Below are positions 1 through 8,661 of a DNA stretch of 64,000 bases, in pieces. The notes beneath the pieces were generated by a model that did no database searches, was not told the origin of the DNA, and saw nothing but the letters and a program-made list of their open reading frames with translations. This DNA is from Acinetobacter sp. ANC 4805 (lineage in GTDB: Bacteria; Pseudomonadota; Gammaproteobacteria; Pseudomonadales; Moraxellaceae), in contig NZ_JAKZGD010000001.1 of the NCBI RefSeq assembly GCF_022549495.1, positions 1 to 64,000 of the forward strand, in the 5' to 3' direction. The translations under genes and the position numbers were made by a program. Position 1 is the first letter of the stretch. Each line of letters opens with the position of its first letter.

Positions 1-78
1 TATCGAAACAGAAGAAAACGATTTGGTTTAAGGATGAATTTAATTGCTGGGCTGATTAACTGGATGAGTCAAAATTAA
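1..78 (+). CDS. 3' end of an IS5-type transposase (partial)
   Basis: The frame is open from the first base and stops with TAA at 76-78. It gives about 25 residues that include NRRKRFGLRMNLIAGLIN. This resembles the extreme C terminus of DDE_Tnp_4-type transposases of the IS5 group, which often end in a basic YRNRRxRFGLRxNLIA run; the match is from memory. The rest of the gene lies upstream of the window. The bases just after the stop (about 77-95, aactttcgcaagagatct) may be the terminal inverted repeat of the element, but the other end is not visible. With so few residues the family assignment is tentative. Confidence 0.5.
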   Translation, partial: YRNRRKRFGLRMNLIAGLINWMSQN

Positions 79-151
79 CTTTCGCAAGAGATCTATTTTA
101 GAAAGTTTAAGAAAAATTCCTATTGAATTTGAAAAAACTAAAACTGCTTTT

Positions 152-592
152 ATGACTTGGAAAAGCGAAGATAAAGAATGGGAAGGAAAATATATATCGA
201 ATCCTGAAGGCTATTTAGATTTTGAGACAATGGAGTTGAGTAGCGTAAGTGTGGAAATTATAATATGGCCTAATCAAGGGGGAATTAGTGGTACTATTGT
301 TAGCCCTTATATTTGTAAAGAACTGCCTTTCCTAAAATATGCACAATTAAGAGGTAACGTAAACTTTTTTAATTCTAATAAAGCTGAAGTTGAGGTATGG
401 GATCATATAAGCGGAAAACAAGTCATATTAGGTAAACTACTTTTAAGTAAAGTGGATAGTATTTTGATAATTAAAAATATTAGTCCAAGTTTATTATTAA
501 ATAACGAAATTCGCTTAGCTAAAGATCCAAATTTAGCAAAAGATGAAATTAACCCAGACTATGATTTTTGCTCGAAAAATATTAGTTCATAA
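152..592 (+). CDS. Hypothetical protein, possibly 5'-truncated by an IS
   Basis: A 146-residue product beginning MTWKSEDKEWEGKYIS; I do not recognise the family. It has no signal peptide or membrane segment and reads as a soluble, beta-rich protein. The ATG at 152 has no Shine-Dalgarno sequence, and the frame stays open upstream to a TGA at 65-67, right where the IS transposase tail ends. The simplest reading is that an insertion removed the true start and the listed ATG is internal. It is followed after 27 bases by an ankyrin-repeat gene on the same strand, so the two may once have formed an operon. Whether the remnant is expressed cannot be told from sequence. Confidence 0.55.
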   Translation: MTWKSEDKEWEGKYISNPEGYLDFETMELSSVSVEIIIWPNQGGISGTIVSPYICKELPFLKYAQLRGNVNFFNSNKAEVEVWDHISGKQVILGKLLLSKVDSILIIKNISPSLLLNNEIRLAKDPNLAKDEINPDYDFCSKNISS

Positions 593-619
593 ATTATATT
601 GTGATAAAAGGTTAGCTAT

Positions 620-931
620 ATGAAACTCAATTCTTTCTCTCTACTCCCTGAAGATGATGACGAACTGCATCTTCCTGAGCTTGTCTATTGGGCATCACTG
701 GGTGAAGTAGAACAAGTTGAACAATTATTATTGGCTGGTACAGACCCAAACCAAACTGATGACGAAGGCTATAGTGCATTACAAGCAGCTGCTGAGAATG
801 ACAATTTAACTGTGGTGAAGCTACTTGTGAGTAAAGGTGCAAATGTTGCTTATAAAGGCGAATACACTGCGCTGCAGCTTGCTGAAATGGCAGAAAATAC
901 CGATGTGGTTGTGTATTTAAAAAGTCTTTGA
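620..931 (+). CDS. Small ankyrin-repeat protein
   Basis: A 103-residue protein with about two and a half ankyrin repeats between residues 20 and 100. Recognisable repeat signatures are VEQLLLAGTDPNQTDDEGYS, then ALQAAAENDNLTVVKLLVSK with GANV, and a last degenerate repeat (TALQLAEMAENTDVVVYL). Ankyrin repeats mediate protein-protein contacts, and no enzymatic domain is attached. There is no signal peptide, so it is probably cytoplasmic. An AAAGG motif about ten bases ahead of the ATG can serve as the ribosome-binding site. It lies directly behind the hypothetical gene at 152-592. In other bacteria such small ankyrin proteins sometimes accompany effector or catalase genes, but nothing here identifies a partner. 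Confidence 0.75.
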   Translation: MKLNSFSLLPEDDDELHLPELVYWASLGEVEQVEQLLLAGTDPNQTDDEGYSALQAAAENDNLTVVKLLVSKGANVAYKGEYTALQLAEMAENTDVVVYLKSL

Positions 932-953
932 GTTGTGTATAAAAATGACAGAT

Positions 954-990
954 AAAAAAGAAGCCCCATCATCCTGACGGGACTTCTTCA
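954..990. terminator. Rho-independent terminator
   Basis: Ten-base arms at 958-967 and 979-988 pair with one mismatch (AAGAAGCCCC with GGGACTTCTT) around an 11-base loop. There is an A-run before and T-rich sequence after. It lies just behind the ankyrin gene. Confidence 0.7.
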
Positions 991-1179
991 TATTCAGTTT
1001 ATGTCGTTGATATCCTATTAACGACCACGTCCTGTGTATGTTTTTATTCTCAATGAGACTTCTTGTCTCTCTATAATTTGTATGATAGGTGAAAATCTTA
1101 GGTTGGGATATTCGCCTATCGCTGCGATAGTTGTAGGTTTTGGCTTACAGCAATTTTGAGCGATGTAATCATAAATAAT

Positions 1180-1209
1180 AAAAAACGGAATCAAAAGATT
1201 CCGTTTTTT
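1180..1209 (-). terminator. Terminator of the outer-membrane barrel gene
   Basis: A perfect 13-base stem (1180-1192 with 1197-1209, core ACGGAATC/GATTCCGT) with a four-base loop, flanked by A and T runs. It sits 15 bases past the stop of the leftward gene at 1225-1920 and could work in both directions. Confidence 0.85.
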
Positions 1210-1224
1210 TAACTTCATCTGGAT

Positions 1225-1920
1225 TTAGAAATGAACATCTAAACCGATATAAGGACCTTTAAAATTAAATTTAAGATCATTTTTTTCGTAGTCATCTAAT
1301 TTAATATCTAAGATACGGTAGCCAGCTTTCAAGCCCACATCGACCAATAGATTATCAATAAAGTTATATTGTAATTCGGCTTGAGCATCGGTGATCTTGG
1401 TATCATTAAAATTACTATATAACAATTCACCTTTGGCACTTAGACCTGTAAATGGCAGTTTTACTCCAGCTGATCCATAGATCACAGGAACGGTTTTATC
1501 AATATCCGTTTTGCTTAAGCCTAGTGTTTTCACATCACCATTTAAACTGGTTGCACCTAGACCAATATCAGCATTTACCACATTGTCCAAAATTTCATAA
1601 TATAAAATGAAATCGGTATGGTCGATATTCAAGTCATAGACTGGTTGTCCTGCGACTTCTTTTTCTGTCTGTGACTTTAAATTCACATAGCGAATTTTTG
1701 CATTTGGAATCAATGGAATCGGGTGTTCAAATGCAAGAGAGACCTGTGCAGAACCTTTACGATCAAGGTCCTGATCTGGTGCAGATGTTTGTGCAGCCAT
1801 ATTGGTTTCACCGTTGTAATTCCAATAACTAAGATCGCCTTTTACACCAATCATATCCGCTTGTGCTAAACCACACAGGCTTGTCCCTAAAGCTAAGATT
1901 GATATTTTTAATATTTTCAT
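1225..1920 (-). CDS. TIGR04219-type outer membrane beta-barrel protein
   Basis: A 231-residue secreted protein. Residues 1-21 form a signal peptide (MKILKISILALGTSLCGLAQ, cleavage near AQA-DMIG). The mature part alternates hydrophobic and polar residues as in transmembrane beta strands and ends in a phenylalanine (YIGLDVHF), the usual BAM recognition end of outer-membrane proteins. The start of the mature chain (ADMIGVKGDLSYWNYNGE) matches the small TIGR04219 outer-membrane family as I remember it. The molecular function of that family is not known. The gene is transcribed alone, ends at a strong terminator, and is divergent from the aldehyde dehydrogenase gene with a 132-base gap that must hold both promoters. 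Confidence 0.7.
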   Translation of the reverse strand: MKILKISILALGTSLCGLAQADMIGVKGDLSYWNYNGETNMAAQTSAPDQDLDRKGSAQVSLAFEHPIPLIPNAKIRYVNLKSQTEKEVAGQPVYDLNIDHTDFILYYEILDNVVNADIGLGATSLNGDVKTLGLSKTDIDKTVPVIYGSAGVKLPFTGLSAKGELLYSNFNDTKITDAQAELQYNFIDNLLVDVGLKAGYRILDIKLDDYEKNDLKFNFKGPYIGLDVHF

Positions 1921-2052
1921 TGGATTGTCCTAATACATATCAAAAAGCGTAATGAATTGTTGTGAATTCATCAGTGATTGGGCAAATCATATAGTGATCT
2001 CAGAAAATATACAGTAGTCTAATTTTAAATTTTGAGAATGGAATGAAGAATA

Positions 2053-3501
2053 ATGACTGATGTATGCGATGTTGTGGATTATCCATTGTATGTTGCAGGG
2101 AAAGCAGTAACGACAGGTCAGTGGTTAGAAGTTCATGATAAATATAGCAATACGGTCTATGCTCGAGTTGCGTTAGCAGATGAAAAAGTGTTGGAAAAAG
2201 CAATTTCTACTTCAGTTAAAGCTGAGGTAGATATGGCGACTCTTAAGCCATTTCAGAAACAGAAAATTCTATTGCATTGCGTTAAACGTTTTAATGAATT
2301 ACGTGAAGAATTGACAGAAATATTGATTGCTGAAGGTGGTAAGCCACGAGGTGCAGCCAGTGCAGAAGTGGAGCGTTTGATTAATACCTTTCAATTGGCT
2401 GCTGATGCGGTAACGCAACTTGATGATGGTCATCTGTTGCCTTTAGCTGTGACAGCCGCAGCATCACGTTACCGAGGGATGGTTAAGCATGTGCCGATTG
2501 GAGCAGTTTCACTGATTAGCCCCTTTAATTTCCCTTTAAATCTGGTGGCACATAAGATCGCCCCTGCGATTGCAGCAGGTTGTCCATTTGTATTAAAACC
2601 TGCGAGTTTGACACCGATCAGTGCATTAATGATTGCCAATGTTTTGGCGGAAACTGATTTACCCAAAGGCTCATGGTCAGTGTTGCCTTGTGATCGGCAA
2701 GCAGCAGATATTCTGGTGACAGATGATCGTTTTAAATTATTGAGCTTTACAGGTTCTGATCAAGTGGGTTGGGATATGAAAGCGCGTGCAGGTCGCAAGA
2801 AAGTCACTTTGGAACTCGGCGGTAATGCCGCAGTTCTAATTGATGCCGATACTGTCATTGATGATGCATTAATTGATCGTTTAATTAGTGCCGCTTATGG
2901 GCATGCAGGTCAGGTCTGTATCAGTGTACAGCGGATTTTAGTTCATGCAGATCTTTTTACAGATGTAAAAAAGAAGCTCATCGCAAAACTGAAAAAAATT
3001 AAAGCAGATGATCCAACTCTCAGCACGACGTTAGTAGGCCCGATGATTAAGGAGGCAGAAGCCATCCGCTTGAAGAAATGGATTGATACGGCGGAGAAAA
3101 AGGGCGCAAAAGTTCTAGTAGGAGGGAGTTTACAAGGCATCTTGTTTGAACCTACTTTGTTAGAGGATGTCGATGCCAAGTTAGAAATTTATAAAGATGA
3201 AGCGTTTGGCCCAGTGGCAATTTTAGAAAAGTTTAAGGATTTCGAGCAAGGTATTACCACAATCAATCAAAGTCGTTTTGGTTTACAGGCAGGTGTGTAT
3301 ACGCAAAATCTGAATAAAATGCTGTATGCATGGGATCATTTACATGTGGGTGGTGTCATTATTAATGATGTACCCACGTTCCGTGTTGATAATATGCCTT
3401 ATGGTGGTGTAAAGGACTCAGGTTTAGGTCGAGAAGGCATTCATTCTGCAATTCGGGATATGCAAGAAGAACGTTTGCTTGTGATTAAAGAGATATCGTG
3501 A
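2053..3501 (+). CDS. Aldehyde dehydrogenase family protein
   Basis: A 482-residue NAD(P)-dependent aldehyde dehydrogenase. Family landmarks appear in the expected order: SPFNFPLN with the oxyanion-hole Asn, the cofactor-binding FTGSDQVGWDM, the general-base Glu in LELGGNA, the nucleophilic Cys in GQVCISVQR, and EAFGPVAIL near the C terminus. Length matches the family. The sequence looks closest to the lactaldehyde / non-phosphorylating glyceraldehyde-3-phosphate dehydrogenase branch, but the physiological substrate cannot be fixed from sequence. It overlaps the start of the DUF1287 gene by four bases, so the two are probably translated together. Confidence 0.85.
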   Translation: MTDVCDVVDYPLYVAGKAVTTGQWLEVHDKYSNTVYARVALADEKVLEKAISTSVKAEVDMATLKPFQKQKILLHCVKRFNELREELTEILIAEGGKPRGAASAEVERLINTFQLAADAVTQLDDGHLLPLAVTAAASRYRGMVKHVPIGAVSLISPFNFPLNLVAHKIAPAIAAGCPFVLKPASLTPISALMIANVLAETDLPKGSWSVLPCDRQAADILVTDDRFKLLSFTGSDQVGWDMKARAGRKKVTLELGGNAAVLIDADTVIDDALIDRLISAAYGHAGQVCISVQRILVHADLFTDVKKKLIAKLKKIKADDPTLSTTLVGPMIKEAEAIRLKKWIDTAEKKGAKVLVGGSLQGILFEPTLLEDVDAKLEIYKDEAFGPVAILEKFKDFEQGITTINQSRFGLQAGVYTQNLNKMLYAWDHLHVGGVIINDVPTFRVDNMPYGGVKDSGLGREGIHSAIRDMQEERLLVIKEIS

Positions 3502-4070
3502 TGAAAGGGTGGAGGCTTATTCTACTGGCTGTGTGTATGGTCTGGAATATGTCGGTAGCGGCATTTTCCTCACAGCAACTTGTAACTGATGCGAAGAAAC
3601 AAATCGGTGTCACCAAATATTATGATCCAGCGTATACGCGCTTAAGTTATCCCATGGGGGATGTTCCTCTGATTAAAGGAGTATGTACAGATGTGGTCGT
3701 ACGATCGCTCCGACAACAAGGTATCGATCTACAACAAAAGATCCATGAAGATATGCGTAAGCATTTCAAAGTTTACCCGAATAAATGGGGGCTCAAAGCA
3801 CCTGATAAAAATATTGATCACCGCCGAGTGCCCAACATTGCGACTTATTTTCAGCGACAAGGCTATCAAGTCACTGACCAAAATTACCGTATTGGGGATA
3901 TTGTGACTTGGGATTTAGGGCAAGGATTAGTGCACATAGGTATTGTTTCTGACAAAAAAAGTTTCTTTCAGAAAACACCGTTAATTTTACATAATATTGG
4001 TCGTGGCACTGAAGAGTCGGATATTTTATTTCAGTATAAGATTACAGGGCATTATCGAATTAAAAAATAA
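3498..4070 (+). CDS. DUF1287 family exported protein
   Basis: A 190-residue protein with an N-terminal signal peptide (MKGWRLILLAVCMVWNMSVA) and the DUF1287 signature GVCTDVVVRSLR about 50 residues into the chain, with a later LVHIGIVSD segment. DUF1287 proteins have an NlpC/P60-like arrangement of Cys and His; here the candidate Cys is in GVCTD and the His in LVHIGIV. This suggests a periplasmic peptidase or amidase, but activity is not established. The first codon is GTG at 3498, overlapping the stop of the aldehyde dehydrogenase gene; the ATG at 3501 is an equally good start. The pairing with an aldehyde dehydrogenase has no obvious functional logic. Confidence 0.75.
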   Translation: MMKGWRLILLAVCMVWNMSVAAFSSQQLVTDAKKQIGVTKYYDPAYTRLSYPMGDVPLIKGVCTDVVVRSLRQQGIDLQQKIHEDMRKHFKVYPNKWGLKAPDKNIDHRRVPNIATYFQRQGYQVTDQNYRIGDIVTWDLGQGLVHIGIVSDKKSFFQKTPLILHNIGRGTEESDILFQYKITGHYRIKK

Positions 4071-4438
4071 ATGCCTATTTAATGTGATTAAGTGGCTTAC
4101 ATTTTTATCAATTGATAAATTTATAAGCCACTTCTTCGATTGAGCTGAAAAATAATCAATTGTGTTGAAATTAGCGATGAACGGCAGAATTTATCTGCAT
4201 AATTTACAGTAAAAAGAAATAAAAACAGGTATTGTTCGGCTATTAAAAAGCAGAAAAACACAATCTGATCTTTAAGGAAGATGGTTTGGTTTTTGCTTGT
4301 TTGTTCATGAAAATAAGAGGCCCACAAGGTTGAAATTTCATGCAAGCAAAACAAGATTTTTACGGTACTTTTCATGTCTGTTGGATAATAAAACCTAACG
4401 CAGTATGAAAAACGCCAGTGTATATATTTAGGTGTCTT
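4071..4438. other. Intergenic region with nested hairpin
   Basis: No convincing gene. Just after the DUF1287 stop are 10-base arms at 4090-4099 and 4124-4133 (AAGTGGCTTA / TAAGCCACTT) enclosing a second palindrome TATCAATTGATA at 4106-4117. No T-run follows, so it is either a weak terminator or a processed 3' structure. The remaining roughly 300 bases are AT-rich and should hold the promoter of the NSS transporter. A reverse-strand ORF at 4121-4375 has no family features and is not accepted. Confidence 0.6.
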
Positions 4439-5917
4439 ATGACAGATTCTCGTGAAAACTGGACATCACGATCTGGTTTTATTATTGCAGCCGTTGGTTC
4501 GGCTGTCGGTTTAGGTAATATTTGGCGTTTTCCTTATGTTGCCTATGAAAATGGTGGTGGTGCGTTTCTTATTCCGTATTTACTCGCACTAATCACGGCT
4601 GGTTTACCCTTATTATTTTTAGATTATGCGACAGGACACCGTAGTACGGGTTCTCCTCCCAAAGCGTATCGTGCTTTATTTAAAGGTGGTGAAACGCTGG
4701 GTTGGTGGCAAGTCTGTGTGTGTATCATTATTGGTTTGTACTATGCCAGTGTTCTCACGTGGGCAGGAAGCTATATTTACTTCTCAATTGGTCAGGCGTG
4801 GGGAAGTGACCCAGAAAGTTTCTTCTTTAATACCTACTTACAGACATCGAAAGCATCTGGTTTCGACTTTCAGTTTGTAAGCCATTTATTGTGGCCAATT
4901 GTCGGGATTTGGACACTGACCTTAGTGATTTTGTATGGTGGCGTTAAAAAAGGTGTTGAACTATCAAATAAGATTTTCATGCCTTTGTTATTTGTCCTGT
5001 TCACTGTTTTGGTGATTCAATCATTGCGTTTACCTGGAGCTGCTGAAGGTTTAAATGCATTTTTCACCCCGAACTGGTCTGCGATGATGGACTATAAAGT
5101 GTGGTTAGCCGCTTATGGGCACACTTTCTTCTCATTATCTGTTGGCTTCGGAATCATGGTGACATATTCCTCTTATTTAAAGCCGAAAACCAACTTAACA
5201 GGTTCGGGTCTGATCGTTGGTTTTGCCAATGCTTCAACTGAAATCTTGGCGGGTATTGGTATTTTTGCAGCATTGGGCTTCATGGCACATGCGGCAGGCA
5301 AAGAAGTACAAGACGTCGTCAGTGGTGGTATTGGTTTAGCATTTATTGCATTTCCAAAAATCATTTCAAGCTTGGGTGCAGGTGCGGATTTATTCGGTCT
5401 ATTGTTCTTCTCTTCGCTTTTTGTCGCAGGTATTTCTTCCATGGTCAGTATCTTGGAAGTACCGATTGCAGCGATGCAAGATAAGTTAAAATGGAGCCGT
5501 AAGAAAGCAGTTACCATCATTGGTGGTGGTAGTGCATTCGTTTCAGTCATCTTATTCTCAAGCGTAAATGCGATTAAACTGGTTGATATTGTGGATCACT
5601 TTATCAATAACATTGGCATTATTGGTGGTGCATTATTATCAATCATCAGTGTGGCTTGGTTTAAGCGTTCTGCTTTAATTGAACTTCGTGATCATGTGAA
5701 CCGTATTTCGACGATTCAATTGGGTAAAGGTTGGGATTTCACTTTAACCGTGATTACTTCGTTGATTCTATTAACGACATTGAGTATGACCGTGTTTAAC
5801 TTGGTGAAAAATGGTTACGATACGTATAGCATGAGTTTACAAGGCATCTTTGGGTGGGGCAGTGTGATTTTCTGTGCTGTCGTTGCAGTCGTACTCAGCA
5901 AAATGAAAGATCGCTAG
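4439..5917 (+). CDS. NSS-family sodium-dependent amino acid importer (MetP-like)
   Basis: A 492-residue inner-membrane transporter of the neurotransmitter:sodium symporter family. The hallmark TM1 region, GSAVGLGNIWRFPYVAYENG, contains the unwound sodium- and substrate-binding segment known from LeuT. About 11-12 hydrophobic helices follow. I place the start at ATG 4439 (MTDSREN), which has AGGTG just upstream, rather than the GTG at 4418 that gives seven extra residues. The next gene, ten bases on, encodes a 47-residue MetS-type subunit. That marks this as the two-component subtype described for methionine and alanine uptake (MetPS of Corynebacterium). Substrate remains inferred. Confidence 0.85.
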   Translation: MTDSRENWTSRSGFIIAAVGSAVGLGNIWRFPYVAYENGGGAFLIPYLLALITAGLPLLFLDYATGHRSTGSPPKAYRALFKGGETLGWWQVCVCIIIGLYYASVLTWAGSYIYFSIGQAWGSDPESFFFNTYLQTSKASGFDFQFVSHLLWPIVGIWTLTLVILYGGVKKGVELSNKIFMPLLFVLFTVLVIQSLRLPGAAEGLNAFFTPNWSAMMDYKVWLAAYGHTFFSLSVGFGIMVTYSSYLKPKTNLTGSGLIVGFANASTEILAGIGIFAALGFMAHAAGKEVQDVVSGGIGLAFIAFPKIISSLGAGADLFGLLFFSSLFVAGISSMVSILEVPIAAMQDKLKWSRKKAVTIIGGGSAFVSVILFSSVNAIKLVDIVDHFINNIGIIGGALLSIISVAWFKRSALIELRDHVNRISTIQLGKGWDFTLTVITSLILLTTLSMTVFNLVKNGYDTYSMSLQGIFGWGSVIFCAVVAVVLSKMKDR

Positions 5918-5927
5918 GAGAGCAGTT

Positions 5928-6071
5928 ATGAATACTTCAGCAATCGTGATGATGATCATTTCAATGGTGTTTTTATGGGGCGGACTTGCTTTGTCGATTC
6001 TGCACTTAATGAAACATCCAGAAGAGTTAGATGACGTTTTAGAAGAAGTCAAAGATCAGCATACGCTTTAA
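5928..6071 (+). CDS. metS: MetS-family NSS transporter small subunit
   Basis: A 47-residue protein, MNTSAIVMMIISMVFLWGGL followed by a short amphipathic, acidic tail ending in DQHTL. One transmembrane helix spans roughly residues 4-25. It matches the methionine/alanine importer small-subunit family by length, single helix and position directly behind an NSS transporter. In Corynebacterium the equivalent MetS is needed for transport by MetP. AGGAG lies seven bases before the ATG and overlaps the end of the transporter gene region, so the two are surely one transcript. A strong terminator follows. Confidence 0.85.
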   Translation: MNTSAIVMMIISMVFLWGGLALSILHLMKHPEELDDVLEEVKDQHTL

Positions 6072-6080
6072 AATAGATTC

Positions 6081-6111
6081 AAAAAAAGCAGGCTTCAAAG
6101 CCTGCTTTTTT
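6081..6111. terminator. Bidirectional terminator between metS and rsmB
   Basis: A perfect stem (AGCAGGCT / AGCCTGCT extended by A and T runs, 6082-6094 with 6099-6111) and a four-base loop. It lies between convergent genes and has A-runs and T-runs suited to both strands. Confidence 0.9.
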
Positions 6112-6112
6112 A

Positions 6113-7402
6113 TTAGCCTAATTTCTTAATCTGACAATAGTAGAAACCATCGCCAGATTGTGCAGTTGGCAATAATTGACGACCATAGGTCTGTTCAATA
6201 CCCCAATCTGCATTGATTTTGATTTCTTCTGCATTGGCATGTTCGGCGAAGAATGCCACCATTTGCTGTTCATTCTCAGTTTTTAGAATCGAACAGGTGA
6301 TATAGAGTAAAGTGCCACCAACTTTAAGCTGCTGCCACATGTTTTGCAAAATTTGCTGTTGTAGGGCAGCCGTTTGCGCGATATCAGTCGATTGTCTTAG
6401 CAAGCGAATATCTGGATGGCGACGAATCACGCCTGTTGCAGAACAGGGTGCATCTAGCACAATACAGTCCACAGTTTCTTGCGCCTGCCAAGTGGTGGCA
6501 TCTGCGGTAATAATCTCAACATTATCTTGATCTAAGGCAAGGCGTTCTAAATTTTCAGAAACTCGCAATAAACGTTTGGCATCATGATCAAGTGCAATCA
6601 GTTTTTTCGGGTTAAAGCGCTCAAGAATGTGTGCTGTTTTACCCCCTGGTGCAGCACATGCATCGACAACCACTTGGTCATCTAGATTGGGTAGAAGCAT
6701 CGCGCACAATTGTGCATGTTCATCCTGAACAGAAAAGCCACCTTCTTCGAAACCAGGTAAATGGGTAATATTGCCTGTTTGTTCCAGAACAATACCAACA
6801 TCTGAAAGTGTGCAAGGACGAGCATCAATCTGTTCTTCGTCCAAAATCTCTAAATATTCGTTACGACTAACTTGGCGTTCATTGACGCGCAGGGTCAGTG
6901 GTGCGACTTGTTTTAAATTTTGACAGATTTCATCAAATTGATCAGGCCAATCCTTTTTAAGCCGTTTGAACAACCAGCTTGGTAAACCATGCGTATTATT
7001 CAAAGCGGTTTGAAATTCAGATGTTTCACGTGAAACACGACGCAGAATGGCATTGACCAAACCACTCATTGGTTCGAAACCAAGTTGCTTAGCAGCATTT
7101 ACAGTTTCAGAAATCGCAGCATGTACAGGAATACGGGTACATAAAATTTGATATAAACCAAGATATAAACAACTTTCTAGTGCTTCATTGTCTAATGGTT
7201 TCGTGAGCAATGGTAAGGTAATTGCTTTTAAAGAATACCACTGACGTAGACAGCCTAAAGTAAGTTCGTGATATAAGCCACGGTCACGTTCAGAAACTAT
7301 ATTGATATGTTGATTCAAAACGGAAGCTAATGATTGCCCATTTTGAACGGCTAAAAGTGTTTTGATTACTTGGGCACGTAAGTTTAATTGATTTTTATTC
7401 AT
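6113..7402 (-). CDS. rsmB: 16S rRNA m5C967 methyltransferase RsmB
   Basis: A 429-residue protein with an N-terminal NusB-like RNA-binding domain (about 1-140) and a C-terminal SAM-dependent Rossmann domain. Motif I is VVDACAAPGGKTAHILE. Motif IV is VLDAPCSATGVIRRHPD and motif VI is YITCSILKTENE; these carry the two cysteines used by RsmB/Nop2-type m5C enzymes. The enzyme methylates C967 of 16S rRNA in the cytoplasm before subunit assembly. Its ATG overlaps the fmt stop by four bases, so the pair is translationally coupled in the common fmt-rsmB order. Length is as in E. coli RsmB (429). Confidence 0.95.
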   Translation of the reverse strand: MNKNQLNLRAQVIKTLLAVQNGQSLASVLNQHINIVSERDRGLYHELTLGCLRQWYSLKAITLPLLTKPLDNEALESCLYLGLYQILCTRIPVHAAISETVNAAKQLGFEPMSGLVNAILRRVSRETSEFQTALNNTHGLPSWLFKRLKKDWPDQFDEICQNLKQVAPLTLRVNERQVSRNEYLEILDEEQIDARPCTLSDVGIVLEQTGNITHLPGFEEGGFSVQDEHAQLCAMLLPNLDDQVVVDACAAPGGKTAHILERFNPKKLIALDHDAKRLLRVSENLERLALDQDNVEIITADATTWQAQETVDCIVLDAPCSATGVIRRHPDIRLLRQSTDIAQTAALQQQILQNMWQQLKVGGTLLYITCSILKTENEQQMVAFFAEHANAEEIKINADWGIEQTYGRQLLPTAQSGDGFYYCQIKKLG

Positions 7403-8361
7403 AGCAGCATTTGCCCTACCTGTAATTTCTGAGTTTGTGCAATTTGTAGGGGATTAAGTGCTTTACCACCTGACCATTGCAAACTAGTTAAGCAAACGGA
7501 AGTGTTTTCAGCACATGCCACATGAACGCCTTGTTTATCAATCTCAATAATTTCGCCCAATTGAGCATCCGTTTTGCTGTGTTCAGAAAGTGTCGAGTTC
7601 CAAACACGTAGTGCATTGTTTTCATCAAGCTGAATAAAAGCGACAGGCCAAGGATTGAAAGCGCGAATATTGCGATCAATCTGAATCGCATTTTGTGTCC
7701 AATCAATGCGGGCTTCAGCTTTGACGAGTTTGTGCGCATAAACCGTGAGAGCTTCATCTTGAACTTCACGTTTTTCGATAAAATCCTGCAAGCTTTGTTC
7801 AGATTCGAGTACGGTACAAATTGCTTCTGCGCCTTGAACTGCAAGCTTATCATGCAGCGTTGCAGAGGTATCTTCAGCAGTAATTGGGCAATAGGTTTTA
7901 TACATCATATCGCCAGTATCTAAACCTGCCGCCATTTGCATGATGGTAATACCCGTTTCAGTATCACCTGTCGCAATGGCACGTTGGATGGGTGCGGCAC
8001 CACGCCAACGAGGCAGTAAAGAGCCGTGAATATTTAAGCAGCCATATTTAGGTGTATCTAACACTGCTTGCGGCAAGATTAAACCATAAGCAGCAACGAC
8101 CATGACATCTGCACCTAAAGCAGCGAGTTGTTGTTGAGCTGCTAAGCCTTCTTCAGTAGAAGCTTTGAAATGTAAAGGTTGATAAACAGGTAAGCCGTGT
8201 TCAATTGCGAGTTGTTTTACAGGAGAGGGTGTTAATTTTTGCCCACGTCCTGCTTTACGGTCAGGCTGAGTATAAACAGCAATAATCTGGTGTGATGTTT
8301 TTAATAATGCCGCCAATGCAGTTGCTGCAAATTCAGGCGTACCAGCAAAAATGATTTTCAA
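7399..8361 (-). CDS. fmt: Methionyl-tRNA formyltransferase
   Basis: About 320 residues. It transfers a formyl group from 10-formyl-tetrahydrofolate to initiator Met-tRNA. The N-terminal formyltransferase domain has KIIFAGTPEFAATALAALL, the insertion loop near RKAGRGQKLTPSPVK, and the catalytic stretch GCLNIHGSLLPRWRGAAPIQ with Asn, His and (further on) GLDTGDM. The C-terminal OB-like domain follows residue 205. I start it at the TTG 8361-8359, because KIIFAGTPE is the canonical N terminus; an in-frame extension to 8388 would add nine non-conserved residues. It is the first gene of an fmt-rsmB operon. The def gene that often precedes fmt is absent here. Confidence 0.93.
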   Translation of the reverse strand: MKIIFAGTPEFAATALAALLKTSHQIIAVYTQPDRKAGRGQKLTPSPVKQLAIEHGLPVYQPLHFKASTEEGLAAQQQLAALGADVMVVAAYGLILPQAVLDTPKYGCLNIHGSLLPRWRGAAPIQRAIATGDTETGITIMQMAAGLDTGDMMYKTYCPITAEDTSATLHDKLAVQGAEAICTVLESEQSLQDFIEKREVQDEALTVYAHKLVKAEARIDWTQNAIQIDRNIRAFNPWPVAFIQLDENNALRVWNSTLSEHSKTDAQLGEIIEIDKQGVHVACAENTSVCLTSLQWSGGKALNPLQIAQTQKLQVGQMLL

Positions 8362-8661
8362 TCGGGTCAGCTCTTCAAAATAAATCAATCCGTTTTTGAT
8401 TATATCAAAGTCCTAAACTGAAAAGGTCAGTCGAAATTGAGAAAGGATACGCAGATTACATAAAAAATGTGCAAAATGAACATTTTTATGTATAATTCGA
8501 TTCAAGCGCTTTGCGTCGCGCGAAAAAAGGTTTTTGCGAGTCACGTCTACTGCAACAACAGTATTTGAATTATGGCTTTGGGACGATTATTTATAGCAGC
8601 CATATTCTTATTTAAGTGCACTAAGCAAAATAATGATTTTTCAATAAAAATAGGTGAATGT
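8362..8661. other. Divergent intergenic region with likely promoter
   Basis: No gene of ordinary size. A TATAAT at 8491-8496 with a poor -35 (TGTGCA, 8468-8473, 17-base spacer) could start rightward transcription toward the small ORF at 8662. A GC-richer patch CGCGAAAAAAGG...TTTTTGCG at about 8518-8538 can fold and could be a small-RNA or leader structure. The fmt promoter should also be in this stretch, on the other strand. Confidence 0.4.

Noticed and set aside
1018-1218. Reverse-strand 66-codon ORF
   Set aside because: It begins inside the terminator hairpin of the barrel gene, has no ribosome-binding site and no family features.
4121-4375. Reverse-strand 84-codon ORF in the gap before the NSS transporter
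   Set aside because: Starts within the expected promoter region of the transporter, has no family features and lies in AT-rich sequence where chance ORFs are common.
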